NCBI GenBank assembly: GCA_026214975.1
Contig: JAOBSW010001090.1
Span: 1 to 64,000, forward strand
DNA: 64,000 nucleotides
Direction of reading: 5' to 3'
Source: Gentiana macrophylla
Lineage: Eukaryota; Streptophyta; Magnoliopsida; Gentianales; Gentianaceae
The translations under genes and the position numbers were made by a program. Each line of letters starts with the position of its first letter. The stretch's first letter is position 1. Below, piece by piece: positions 35,298-47,109 of the stretch. The notes under the pieces were generated by a model. It was given only the letters and a program-made list of their open reading frames with translations. It was not told the origin of the DNA and did no database searches.

Positions 35298-35591
35298 GCC
35301 AATCAGAGACAAATTTTATAATACAACCGTTGTAGCAAGATTGTATCAAGTGACATACATTACAACCATTCATTTCTAACCTCTTATACACGATAAAAGT
35401 GTATTATGTGAAAGAGAATAAAATGAGAGCGCCAAATATACGCCACTTTGCACAACATTTTTAATTCTGCAGACCATAAAAAGTCTTTCCCAATCAGACT
35501 TATAGACCAAGAAGTCTTGGGTTCAAGCCCCACCATATGCGGTGTGGGTGATTTTATTGTCCTTATGGTAATTTCGTTGCTTTAAAAAAAA
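35298..35591 (+). mobile_element. tRNA-derived SINE with 15-bp target duplication
   Basis: A box B motif GGGTTCAAGCCCC (about 35518) and an A-rich tail are flanked by a perfect duplication AAACTACCCATAATA (35283-35297 and 35592-35606). This target duplication and tail are typical of LINE-driven retroposition. The 5' part includes a MITE copy (35329-35456). Confidence 0.8.
35329..35456. mobile_element. 128-bp MITE, copy 2 of the local family
   Basis: The ends GTTGTAGCAAG and TTTGCACAAC are imperfect inverted repeats. The interior (TACACGATAAAAGTGTATTA, AATATACGCCACTTT) matches 25539-25674 in the opposite direction at about 85% by eye. Confidence 0.72.
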
Positions 35592-35924
35592 AAACTACCC
35601 ATAATATATTCCTTGTACAACCGGAGAAAAAAAAAAAAAAAAGAAAAAAAGAGAGAACACATATTTATTAATCAAATAATCACTTGATCAATCTTAGTTA
35701 AAAAAATTTACTTGATTAATAACATGATTAATAACAAATCTTCAACACTGTACAAAAGAGACGACATAACCGGAAAAAAAAAAAACACTATACAAAGTTA
35801 AACTCTTTTCACGTCTAAAAAAATCTAAAATTTTTCCTCTAGTTTTATCATTTAATTTTTTCACTAATTGACTGAGACTAAATTTAGACAGGATGTTAAT
35901 TGGTTTACAGACCGAATTTCAGTC

Positions 35925-36160
35925 CGAAAGTATCAATTATGTTTCTGACCGACCGATTTTGGGTCTAGAAAAAACCAACATTCTAACTCAAATTCGATCA
36001 GGATAAAAATTATTTTCTAAATCAAATTCGGTTGGCAGGAAAATTTCAATCAGAAAGTATCGATTGTTCAATATTAAGTCTAGAAAAAACCTACTTTCTG
36101 ACTCAAATTCGATATTCTATCAGGATAAAAATTATTTTTTGACATAAAATCGGTGAATAT
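35925..36160. repeat. Two-copy tandem repeat, about 125-bp unit
   Basis: GAAAGTATCAATTATG..GGGTCTAGAAAAAACC..CTCAAATTCGATCAGG..ATAAAAATTATTTTCT recurs as GAAAGTATCGATTGTT..AAGTCTAGAAAAAACC..CTCAAATTCGAT..CAGGATAAAAATTATTTTTT. Confidence 0.7.
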
Positions 36161-36417
36161 AACGTCGATGTATGAAATATAACCGGGAAAAATAATCCAT
36201 TTTTTTTACACTCTACCCATGCATCAGATTGCAGGACTCTAATCTACCAATGAATCACAAAGCACCTAATTATATTCAATATTGTGAAGTAAATTCAGCA
36301 TCGACCTTGAAAATATCGGTTGATGCTTTCAGTATTGATTTTCATAAATCGATTCTAAAAACGATTTCACCATTAGGTAAGATATAGCTATAGATCGGAT
36401 GTGATGCAAATAATACA

Positions 36418-36418
<1 letters not shown>

Positions 36419-36450
<32 letters not shown>
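36419..36450. repeat. Poly(T) tract
   Basis: About 32 T with no recognised retroposon body on the minus side. Confidence 0.85.
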
Positions 36451-36454
<4 letters not shown>

Positions 36455-37092
36455 GGTAAAAGGATCAATTTTTGTCAACAAAAAAAAAATTCAAATAAAT
36501 AAAAGAGTAGAGAAAAATTGATCGATACCTTAACGAAGGAGACAAAAAGTAATGAAATAGCAGTAAGCTACTCTACCACCGAGAGCCAACGATTTCTTTC
36601 TCAAAGAATTTTCATCACCATTTTTGCTTGAGCTTTCCTCGCTGCTAGTTGAATCGTTAAGGCTGCTCGTACTATTAATCTGATGAGTGTGAGGAAAGAA
36701 TGAGGCTAGTGACGAATGATTTGGAGATTTTTTTGAGGGGTTATATGCGAAAATATGAAAACCCTATAGGCGCACGGGAGTACTAAAAAGTCGAAAAAGT
36801 CCTGTGTGAAAAAAAGGCGGCAGGAGGTAAAGGGGAAAAACAAAATATGGGCTTTCAAGAAGTACCCCATTGAATTGAACCATCTGAATAGCGGGGATTC
36901 TAAGTAACCCACTGTTGTTGTGTTGTTTATTCTGGTGGGTTTTGTGTATCCCAATTGAGGCTTCGATTCAAGGCATGTGCACGACAACTGTTTGACGAAA
37001 TTCCTGTTTGAATGCGTTACATATTTCATCAAATCGACTACAAAGTGTTGTTATCTACGGAGGGAAAATAAACCAGAATCGGCATTCCAGAG

Positions 37093-40000
37093 ATGCAAGA
37101 GTCAAATCATACAACAGTAATAGAAAAGAGCAGTGATGAGCTGGAAGGGTTGTTGGAGTTTCTTCCTCCGGTTGATTTTTGCTGTGTATATGGTTCCAGT
37201 CTCCATCCTAACAATTCTACTAAACAGGTTTCTTACTTCTTGTCTTTCATCCTTTGATAACAGTGAAAAGAGAGGCATTTGAATGCATCTTTTTATTTAG
37301 AACAAATGTTGGGATGCATCTCCTTTTTTTTGTGTGTCTGGTTAGCTCTGTTTGGTAGTGTGGTTTAAGTTAGGATTTAGTTACAATATGTTACATTTGC
37401 TTGGTGTGTTTTTATTCTTGCAGACGTCCATGATTGATTACATTCTTGGGGTGTCAGATCCTGAACGATGGCATTCTGAGGTTGGCCTTTGGTTTGAGTT
37501 TGAATGAACTCTAAGCATTTCCAGAGGTGTTATTTCGTTTTTTATTTTTTGGCCCAGAAAAAAAATTGATATATAGTTTTCTGTCTAGAATTTGAAGACG
37601 AATCCAAAGCATTATGCACCCTGGATGAACTTAGGTGGAGGAAAGCTGGTGTTTCTCTCTCTTCATTTTTATCCTCTTTGCGTTGTTTTATTGTTTCTTG
37701 TTCTGTCACTATAATGGTATCATCTGTGGTGTTTCAGATTTCGGACATAGCAGATAACGTTGGTGTTGGTGTGCACTTCAACCCATTCGTAAGTGTGAAT
37801 AAAAAGGTATTTTTTATTGAATGCTTTTTTTTAACGTGTTTTGCTATGTAAAAAAAATCGCATTTTTGCAAATTTTTATGCTTTAATTTATGTTATATTT
37901 AAAATTATCACCTTTGGTTAACTTGGCAGATGTTCAAGTATGGAGTTGTTCGAATGAATGACCTGATTGATGATATAACAGGATGGAAGAGGTTCTATCT
38001 TAGTGGTCGCTTGCAGAAGCCGGTATGCCTAACCTGAATGTTCTTCTTCTTATTATTTTTTAATCTTTTTTCTCGTTAATGATTTATCTGTGTTTATATG
38101 TCCTCATAATTGCCAAGCAAGAAAGAATATTAAACTTTGTGAATATGCGGGCTTATGCTGAACGATTGTCATTATAATAGAATGGATCCCCTGTTTTGGC
38201 AAAAAAGGGTTTTAGGAATGGATTCTTGATAAACATGTTGAAGCAACAGACTTGAGCACAATTGACAATAATAAATAATAACTTTAAACCATTACTGTAA
38301 AATATAGATATAATGCTCCTCAAAAGGAATACAAATGCGATTGTCCTGTGACCTGACGATTCTACAATTCTATGGACATGTCATTTTTTGACAATCAACC
38401 TTTTTACCCAAAGCTGATATTCAAGTATCGAAATTTCCTATGGAATACCAATCTTATGATGTTGATTGATTTCTTAGGGTCATGAGTTGATGCAATCACA
38501 GGTTGATAAAAATGTCTAACCACCTCTATCAGATTCTTATGATCTTGTTAATCATGCGTTTAACCAAAATTTTCAGCCACATGTGTCAGATTCCAAAGTT
38601 TTCCCATTCAAAGACATGAGAACCAGATTCCAAAGATTTCCCATTCTAAGAAAAACACTCTCTTCTTAATCAATTTTTTTTTTCTCCACATCCTCAAGTA
38701 GAAATACAAGAAAGATAAGTCTGCATACCGAATGCCTAAGTGACCCGGGCCTTACCTGTACTATGTATTGGTGGAATGCTTCCATGCATTGGCCTTTTAA
38801 TTATTTATTCCTTGTCTTAGAAAAAAAAAATATTACTCCTTGCAGTTAATAAAAGTTTGGACAGCTATGGCAAGAGTTTCTTGGCCAAGTTTTTCTTTAA
38901 TGGCCCAAGAACTGGAAGTCATATACCATAAACTGTTTCAGTTAGTAATCTTTTTAAAGTCTGGTTGATTTGTATTTGCTCATTGATGTTGCAAGACATT
39001 AACATGCCACCTTCTGTTGCTGGCTAGGTAAATGTTATTGTAGACAATGGGGGGATTCAAAGCCTGAACTATGAAAATCTAAGAGCTGCCACTTCTGCTG
39101 CTTTACTTCTATTGCCTTCAACGTTCACGGAGGTATGTCTTATCTGTAATCTTCAACAATTGTCAAGAATATACACTAGTGACTGTTTTGAAAATGATAT
39201 GCATGCAGGAGGAGTTTTATGCCACAATATGTAGGCTCTCCTATATGGGTGATTTACGAATGCTTTTTGCCGAGGATAAAAACAAAGTAAGTTGGTTTAA
39301 TTTGACAGCTTAGCAAGTGTTGTTTCTCATCATGGTGCTTGTTATTCTGGAAGAGAAACTTTTGGGTGTCACTGGAAGATTATACGTTCATCTCCCCCTT
39401 CTCTTTCTCTCTCATGCATTTCTTCCTATTGAGTAGAACGTTTGTGGGGACGTGTTGTGTTTTCTTTAAGAGCCGAGATGTGTTCAGTATGATTCAGTGA
39501 ACTTATGCAGGATTCTTAAGTGGTTGGTGTTGTTTAAGTGAGCCTATCCAAAGCTTGTGTTTTGCTACATTATGTATATGCTCAGTGCTGATGTTGCCGT
39601 TCGTTAAGGTATTGATTTGCTGAGCACTGTTTTGTATCTTTCTGTCTTAACGCTATTTTTCTTTGTTATACATGTCTATTTTAGGTTTCAAAGATTGTTC
39701 AAGGGCAATTCGATTTATTTCAGACAATGTATAAACCATTGATGAAAGAATACGCGTTGAAAGATTTGTTGCAATCTTCTAGCTCTAACAGTGATAGAAA
39801 AGCAAGTGTTTATCAGGTTGGTACATTTATCTTAGCTTTCCCAGTAAAATCATTTGTGCTTCTGAAATCTGAATCCTGTTTCTTATTTTGAAATGGATTA
39901 TACAAACTGAACGGATGGAAGTCAACTCACGTATTCTTCTGTACAAAAAAATAATTGGAAAATTCAGCCATAGAGGGCTCTTTTTTTGTGTAGTTTACGG

Positions 40001-40826
40001 TCAACGTCAATTTGCTTAAAAATATCTGTTGGTGTCTTTTTGATGAATAATCAGCTAATGGGAAACTGGTAGATTTTTTCTTTAGTCTGTGAAGTTATAT
40101 GTTGCATTCATGATTCTACATTTTGAGTCAAACGTGTCAACGGTTTTTGTGTGTGTGGTGTGTGTGTTTTCAATGACAACATCTACATTTTGATGATTAC
40201 CAGAGTATCATTCCAAGTAAGAATGTTTTAAATAGCTTGTATTCTCCTGCTATGTGTCACTTATTAAGATGCCTTATTAAACTGTTGAAATTAGGACTGT
40301 GGAGTATCTGCTGCTTCTGCTCTCGTCTCTCATCTTCCGTTGCCTATCAGAAGTCAACTGGAGATGAAACTCAGAGAGAACAAAAGGCTGAATGGATTTG
40401 GTAAGTTCCGTCATTTTCTTTTATCTGATTTATTGCATTGTCACGGTAATTAACTGCTTCGTATTGAAATATACACTAGGCCTAAATGATACGACTCTTC
40501 GTTAGATACTGTGTAAACGTGATGCGTCCATCTTTGAGTGTCTCTCTTTTTATTACAATTTAGAAATTCTTGGAGGGTATACTGCAATTGGTCTAATGTT
40601 TGAAGTGTATTTATTATATACATTGTTTTGTATAGACCAAAACAAAGGTGAATTGATAATCAAGTCAAAAGAACAGGCAGCAGAAGGCTTGAAGAAAATC
40701 TTAAGGCATAAAGTTAGGGTTTCAAGCGCGAGGCAAGCTGTTGCGGGGCTATTGACCGTTGGAGTTTTTCGTGGAGCTCGATATCTTGCAAACAAAATGC
40801 AGAAGGCCTGGAATTCTAAGAATTGA
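37093..40826 (+). CDS. TAM41: TAM41, mitochondrial phosphatidate cytidylyltransferase (CDP-DAG synthase)
   Basis: It makes CDP-diacylglycerol from CTP and phosphatidate on the matrix face of the inner mitochondrial membrane, feeding cardiolipin synthesis. Exons: 37093-37227, 37424-37480, 37589-37648, 37738-37806, 37930-38022, 39028-39132, 39209-39286, 39685-39816, 40295-40400, 40636-40826. All have GT..AG boundaries and consistent phases, giving 341 codons plus TGA. Landmarks are LPPVDFCCVYGSSLHP (residues 24-39, nucleotidyltransferase GS motif), MIDYILGVSD (48-57, candidate metal-binding acid), VGVGVHFNPF, RFYLSGRLQKP (about 128-138) and LSYMGDLRMLFAED. The tail GARYLANKMQKAWNSKN matches the family end. 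No frame damage was seen. The start is the only ATG before the conserved block. Confidence 0.95.
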
Positions 40827-41954
40827 TCTCAACACTTTGGGATGTTAGGATCTAAAATTTGGACCCTAATGACTTATAAGACATGTGGAAAGTTGTTAGC
40901 TTTCACACCTTTGTTAAAATGATATGGTTTTTGCCTTCCTCTAGCTAGAATAGATTTCTGATTTTGTGTTAACCAAAACACAGGCACTAATTTCTGTTTT
41001 CTCCACAATGCTGTTGTATAGCATAACTTAATCATTTGAGATAACTAATTTTATTTATTTATTTATATAAGATGTCCTTTCAGTTTTTAAGATCTTCGAT
41101 CTTAAGTTGATCGATACACTTCGTAAGAAAAATCGTTGTCTTACTCGTTCCTCTTGTGAGAGGTTATGAGAAGTACGTAAGTGATTGAAGAGATATAGGT
41201 GCGAAGCCACTCTTAGTATGTGAGCCTACCTTACGGTGAACACTCACTGGGAAATATCGGTTCTGAAATTCATTAGCATTTTGAGAAGAAGTCTATCAAC
41301 CAGAATCAACATCAACAATCACTCGATCTTGTCACCACAACCACTAGTATCGCACACCATACCACTCTCGTCACAACGGCCACGACCACGGCCACCACAA
41401 CCACCGATATCGCCACCTCACATCATCCGCTACCACTCACCACCGCATGCCCCACCACCATACACCCGCCACACTCGTCATCATGCATGTCCATCACTCA
41501 CCGTGTCACTTGGCACATGTTATAGAAACTCACACATTTCATTACATTGCATGCCAAACATAGGAATGGAATCACATCATTCCATTCCATTCCATCAGTT
41601 CCATACCACTTTGTAACATTCCAGCAATCCAAACGCACCGTAGGAGTTGTATGTGAATGTGCATTCAATTGGTCATTGGTTAGGTACTAGTTAAACCATT
41701 ATATACTACCAGTTCTGAAAAAGCTCAACAGCTAGAACTGCACACTATGCATGAGGGACCATACACTAGTTTCCGGTGGGTGTTAGAGCGGTCAGAAGTG
41801 CCCGTTTGCAGGTCACATAATAGCATGACGATTAGTATCACATTACATTGCAATCATTTTACAATTCATTTCAATTCAATGCCCTGCCCTCCAGGGCTTA
41901 CATGAGAGGGGTCCTTCCGTTCTAGGTCATACGAAGGCATAGTACTCAAGCTTC
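40827..41954. other. 3' flank of TAM41 and low-complexity intergenic DNA
   Basis: 41330-41470 is CCACCA/CACCAC-rich and yields a Pro/His/Ser frame that looks like simple sequence. The rest shows nothing recognisable. Confidence 0.5.
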
Positions 41955-41959
41955 GGTAA

Positions 41960-42578
41960 TGATGTGATTCCGGTTGGAACCAGATCTGATGTTTTGCCCA
42001 GGAAGTAACTAAGGGGAACAATGACGAGCCAATGATCCTAGACCTAGTAATCCAACTAAATCGTAAGCGAGAACGCCCAACAAATGCTCACAATCTTTGG
42101 TAAATCCTCAAAGGGTGAACCTTCTACGACGAAGAAAGTTCTCACTCATGAAGTGATATTCAAGTCTCACGACTTGGTTGAGTAAAACTCAATAAAGCGA
42201 TTTTTCATATAATAATTGTGTCAAGAATGAATAGCTAGTGTTTGCCTTATATAGGCTTACAATCAAAAGAAAAAGAAACATCTAAGCAATGTGGGAGAAA
42301 TTCCACTTAAAAATGCGCCTATCTCTCCTATTGCTGAAACGAAATGTTCTATTGGCTAATAAAAGAATAAATAAATAAAGTGCTAAAAATCCAATATAAA
42401 ATAAAACCAACTCCTAATTAATTAAATAATATTCATAAATAGCACGAATGATGTATCCTCCGAGCATGAAGCGAAGTGCTAAAAATCCAATATAAAATAA
42501 AACCAACTCTAATTAATTAAATAATATTCATAAATAGCACGAATGATGTATCCTCCGAGCATGAACTGGATCACATCA
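41960..42578 (-). repeat. 3' LTR of the gypsy element
   Basis: The ends TGATGTGATTCC and GGATCACATCA are short inverted repeats. An about 90-bp internal duplication (from AGTGCTAAAAATCC to CCTCCGAGCATGAA) is present in both LTRs, so it predates insertion. Confidence 0.9.
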
Positions 42579-42716
42579 ATTCCTCCCGGTTCGAAAGGAT
42601 TCGTCCTCGAATCAATAGGACATCGTAAAATTGAGCTGCAACACACACCATTCTTGAACAACCCGCAAAAATCAGCAATGATATACCGGGATCAAATAAC
42701 GTGCGATTACACAACT

Positions 42717-43463
42717 TCAAATGAAGGGCACGCTGATATCCGATCCATGCGTCACTAAAGCAACGTGAAAAGTGTACATCGGGTTGATATAAATGTCGAT
42801 GACGTTCGGAGTGGCTGAAACATATTCATAACAACTCAATGTTGGATAATCATCAACACGCGCAGCAAAAGGATCATGAAAAGTGTGCTCTGGTTTGCCA
42901 CTAATGTGATCACGATCAAGATAAATCAAAGGCGAGATACGGGCTGCATTGGATGTATCTAACAACCCGGTGTCCGCTTCATTTGGCGTATCATCATGTA
43001 CCTGCAAAGAAGATGCAACAAAGCTGGAACAAGAATTGAGTAACACTGCAGCTTCTTGTGCCTCATTCAAAATCAACTCCTCGTGTTCTTCTTCAACAAT
43101 AGACTCTCGAGACATCTCTACTTTCTCACCCACTAATTCAGGTTCATTCACCGCCACCACACTCTCACCTTCCTTCTTGTTCAACTCATCCTCACGAGTA
43201 CTCACAACCTTCTCGGTTTTCTCTTCAATCAATTCTTTGTCTTGTTCTGATGCAAGTTTCAAACGATCGTTTTCCTCCATTACATGCCCTGCAAAGTTTT
43301 TAGCGAACCGAACCTTATCTTTGTGAGCCTCGTTAGGGGATAACGCAACGAGCGTAAGCTTTTTACCCTTATGGCGCAAGGTGTAGTTATTTGCATACCC
43401 ATCATAAGTAACTCTTCTATCAAACTTCCAAGGTCTTCCAAGTAATAGATGGCTGATGTGCAT
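42717..43463 (-). pseudogene. Gypsy protease C-terminal part and Glu-rich linker
   Basis: This 248-codon frame begins with HLLLGRPWKFDRRVTYDG, the post-active-site motif of plant gypsy proteases. A Glu/Lys/Ser-rich linker follows, where other elements carry reverse transcriptase. It stops about 140 bp before the LTR. Confidence 0.8.
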
Positions 43464-43516
43464 GGGGACTACATCACATAAAACTACACCATCGAGTTTA
43501 CCAAGATTGAAGGAGA

Positions 43517-43750
43517 TTAAGGCTGTTGGGTAACCCGCATTTCACCAACATCATTCAGCCATGTCAACGTATACGGTTGAGGATGGGGTATAGTAGGAAT
43601 GGATAATTTACTAATCACATACATACTAACTAAGTTAGCACAACAATCAGGTTCAATAATCATAGAGCATAGCCTTTCACCAATCCAACAACGTGTAATA
43701 AAAAAATCGCTTTCAACATCACCTTGCACACTATTATCTCTTTCTGTCAT
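43517..43750 (-). pseudogene. Gypsy aspartic-protease N-terminal part with altered active site
   Basis: It reads FFITRCWIGERLCSMIIEPD, then CCANLVSMYVISKLSIPT and PYTLTWLNDVGEMRVTQQ, the pattern of plant gypsy proteases. The active-site triplet position (DG/DS-G in relatives) reads EPD, so catalysis is unlikely. A frame break near 43517 separates it from the C-terminal part. Confidence 0.78.
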
Positions 43751-44740
43751 TGTCTCAAAGAAAAGACCTCACAAACTCATGTGTTTGCACTCCCCTCTTT
43801 CTAGGTCGTATAAAACACCCTTGTCAAACGAACCAGAAAAGCAAGCGAAAGTAAACAACAATCAAAACCGACTCTCTAGACGGTACACTAGGTTTTCAGA
43901 CCGAGAATAGGTTGAAAGGTATGGGGATGAGTGGAATAATGGGTGAAAAGTTTCTAAATGCGATTATTAAAGACAAGAAAGGAAATGACTCAAAAGACGG
44001 AATGAATTCGGATGACTGCAAAATTTGACGGGTGTGAAAATTTTCACACCCAGGTGTGGAACTCACGTATTTAATGACCAAACTAAGACGAATATGCCAA
44101 AACTCAAAATACAAAAGTTGTAGAACAGAGAGTTTTCTAAATGATGTCAAAATTTCAGATTTTTCGGAGGTCTAAAAGTGGCTCAAACAATCATTTTTCA
44201 GAAACTGGTGCAATCTGTCATAAATTTCCAGAATGAAGCAGTGATTTAAGGTGCCGATTGGGACCAAATTAAAACGAATTTGGGAAAACTCAAAAGACAA
44301 AAGTTGTAGATCGGAGAATTTACCATAAGATCACCAAGTTTTGGGTGATTCCGAATCGTATAGACCACAAAACTCGAATTCAAACGACGATTAACAGGTG
44401 CAGTTTTTCTGGGCAGATCGTGTGTATTGATCGGCAGTTTTAGACAAGGTATGTGTCGAATCTGGATTGGGTACAAAGACAAAAATGTACATCGAGATGT
44501 GTTGGAGATGTGGTAAAATTTTAGAAATTTTGGAGCGTTTTTGGTTAGGGATCGAACTGATACAAAAACGGGTCTGGGAAAAACAAATTAGGGTTCTTGG
44601 GATGAAGGTTTGAAGATTGCTTGTGTTCTTGGGGGGGTGGCGACTGAAAAAAAATAAAAAGAACAAGAAGAACGATTTTTTTTTTGTTTGGAATAAAGGA
44701 AGACAAAAATAAAGGGATATTTGCTCACGAAGTTCTTTGA

Positions 44741-44752
44741 GCTCGATACCAA
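44741..44752 (-). other. Primer-binding site of the gypsy element
   Basis: TTGGTATCGAGC on the minus strand lies next to the 5' LTR and resembles the initiator tRNA-Met complement with one base missing. Confidence 0.65.
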
Positions 44753-44753
44753 T

Positions 44754-45377
44754 CGATGTGATTCGGTTGGAACCAGATCTCGATGTTTTGCCCAGAAGTA
44801 ACTAAGGGGAACAATGACGAGCCAATGATCCTAGACCTAGTAATCCAACTAAATCGTAGCGGAAGAGAACGCCCAACAAATGCTCACAATGTTGGTAAAT
44901 CCTCAAAGGGTGAACCTTCTACGATTTAAGAAAGTTCTCACTTTCGCAGTGATATTCAAGTCTCACGACTTGGTTGAGTAAAACTCAATAAACCGATTTT
45001 TCATATAATAATTGTGTCAAGAATGAATAGCTAGTGTTTGCCTTATATAGGCTTACAATCAAAAGAAAAAGAAACATCTAAGCAATGTGGGAGAAATTCC
45101 CACTTAAAAATGCGCCTATCTCCTATTGGCCAGAAACGAAATGTTCCTATTGGCTAATAAAAGAATAAATAAATAAAGTGCTAAAAATCCAATATAAAAT
45201 AAAACCAACTCCTAATTAATTAAATAATATTCATAAATAGCACGAATGATGTATCCTCCGAGCATGAACTGAAGTGCTAAAAATCCAATATAAAATAAAA
45301 CCAACTCCTAATTAATTAAATAATATTCATAAATAGCACGAATGATGTATCCTCCGAGCATGAACTGGATCACATCA
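44754..45377 (-). repeat. 5' LTR of the gypsy element
   Basis: Matches 41960-42578 with scattered single-base differences and carries the same internal duplication. Confidence 0.9.
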
Positions 45378-45422
45378 GGTAAGTCATGTATTGAATACAT
45401 GTGTGTGCATGCCTATGTATGA

Positions 45423-45449
45423 ATGTATGTATGTATGTATATATATATG

Positions 45450-45483
<34 letters not shown>

Positions 45484-45489
45484 TGTATG
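45423..45489. repeat. (ATGT)n microsatellite
   Basis: Imperfect ATGT units with a short TATATA interruption. The Met/Cys/Val/Tyr frames through it are artefacts. Confidence 0.9.
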
Positions 45490-45492
45490 GAC

Positions 45493-45656
45493 CAGTGGCG
45501 GAACCAGGAATTACCTATGGGGTGGTCTTGGTTATTATGGGGTGGTCTTGGTTACCAGTTTGGTCTTTATTATGGGATACTACAAATATATTCTCACTAA
45601 TTTTTTTTTTTTGGGGTGGGCTTGAGACCACCCCAAGATACACATGGGTCCGCCTG
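45493..45656. mobile_element. 164-bp hAT MITE
   Basis: The ends CAGTGGCGGAACC and GGGTCCGCCTG are inverted repeats. A perfect 8-bp duplication GTATGGAC (45485-45492 and 45657-45664) flanks it. It carries a tandem GGGGTGGTCTTGGTTA pair. Confidence 0.92.
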
Positions 45657-47100
45657 GTATGGACACACATATATTATACTTTGTAGTAACTTATTAAATT
45701 TGCATCCTTGGACGACCATTTTGTCCTTTTGTGTTTTTTTGTTTTTATCTAGGCAGCTAACACGTGTATATTCTTGGACAGGTGTAATAATTCTGAATTG
45801 TAAATGCTTTTATCCCCAGACAAAATCCTCACCACCACCGCCTAGTCTATCATTTCTCATCTCCACCCACCGTCTCTCTCTTTTGTATCTCCATTGAAAT
45901 GGAGATGCACCCATTTCACTTGCTACAGAATCAATGAACATTTTTGCTTGTCGGCGCTCCGGTATGGCAGTAGTTGAGGGGGTTTTGAATAATAATTTCC
46001 TCCTATTTGCAACCGAATGCAATGCCGTGGCGATATACACTCTCCAGGCCTCCACCACCGCTTCATTTGTTTCAGTATGTTTTGGGCTTCAATTTACAGA
46101 AACGTGAAAAATCGAGGTATTGATTGCAGCCTTGATCTTCTCTTGGTTGGGCGATCTCGTCGCCGATTCCTCGTTGCTCGAGGTCGTGGTCGTGTGGCGA
46201 TGGCGGAGGTCGTGGTCTGCATATGACGATGGCGGAGAATCCAACGAATGGTTCTCTTCTTCACCCAAACCTCTTCCCACCTCCATCTCTCTTTCCTTCT
46301 AAAGTTAAGAGACTATGAAGATTATCTGAAAAATTCTCTGTGAATCGGTTACCTGGATGGTAGATTGAAAGAAAATCAATCTGCAACCAGTGTAATCGGT
46401 GATGCCTTAACGGAGATGAAAACCATAGGTTTGAGTCTCGAATTTATGGTATTTGTACTCATGAGGCATCAATTGGCACTAGACGTTAATGGGACATCCA
46501 GCTTGCATCAGATTCTACAGTCTGACATGTATGCATGCCAAATTAGTTGGAGTATAAATGTCTCTGTTTTCTAATTTTTTGGTTCTTGATAACATCTCCC
46601 TTTTTTTCTTCTTCCCCTGTAATGCTTGTTTGGATTTATGGCTGTTCTGTCTGTACTGTTTGGGTATTTGAATCAATTGCTTGGTCTTTGGAGTTGGTTG
46701 GTGTGTTTCTTCTGTTTTTGGGGTTGCATGGTGTGTCTGACCAGGCTTGCTTGTGCCAAACGAGTGTCTGTTATTGTGACTCTTATGTGCTTTTGGCTTT
46801 CACAGTGGATGCACAAATAGAGACACTATGCATGTGTTAATTTGTATGGGTATTTGTATTGTTGCGTGTTACTGCTATTTTGTTGGGCTGATTAGCCTTT
46901 ACATGTTTTGTCCAAAATGTGGAATGTGGTGATGAGGATATAGGTTAGACTGTTTGTAGGTAGATACAAGTGTGATAGACAAACCTGCTTCTTATGGATG
47001 TTATTATGTTGGGTAATTTAGATAGATCTATTTTATCAGTTTGAGGATTATCATACAATATCTTTTAATTTTGCTTTGTTTCTTATGATTTTCTTGCTGT
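45657..47100. other. Intergenic, small unassigned frames only
   Basis: Frames of 60-97 codons near 45810-46300 and 46547-46840 show no family motif. 46820-47100 is T-rich and intron-like. It could have been the 5' part of the Rab locus before the LTR-like insertion, but no Rab first exon was found. Confidence 0.4.
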
Positions 47101-47109
47101 GAAGTGACG

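Larger units (their letters stand above)
41960..45377 (-). mobile_element. Non-autonomous Ty3/gypsy retrotransposon
   Basis: Two LTRs (41960-42578 and 44754-45377) in direct orientation are flanked by a perfect 5-bp duplication GGTAA (41955-41959 and 45378-45382). On the minus strand the primer-binding site TTGGTATCGAGC follows the 5' LTR, and a purine tract (CCGGGAGGAAT) precedes the 3' LTR. Only a protease-region ORF lies between. Gag, reverse transcriptase and integrase are absent, so it must have moved using another element's enzymes. Confidence 0.9.

Noticed and set aside
35500..35535. tRNA-like box B motif GGGTTCAAGCCCC
   Set aside because: No cloverleaf or acceptor stem. It lies inside an A-tailed retroposon with target duplications, so SINE is the better call.
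36570..36720. Minus-strand Ser-rich open stretch (SSLASFFPHTHQ..)
   Set aside because: No start codon or splice site could be paired with it and a TAG lies upstream in frame, so it is not supported as an exon.
36706..37032. 108-codon minus-strand frame just upstream of TAM41
   Set aside because: No recognised motif. It overlaps the TAM41 leader/promoter and is best read as non-coding.
41236..41616. 126-codon Pro/His/Ser-rich frame
   Set aside because: CCACCA-type low-complexity DNA with no domain, no clear promoter and no exon context.
45391..45686. Several overlapping Met/Cys/Val/Tyr-rich frames
   Set aside because: They are translations of the (ATGT)n repeat and the adjacent hAT MITE.
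45810..46302. Overlapping frames of 60-82 codons on both strands
   Set aside because: No family motif and mutually overlapping. They could be an old first exon or leader but nothing supports it.
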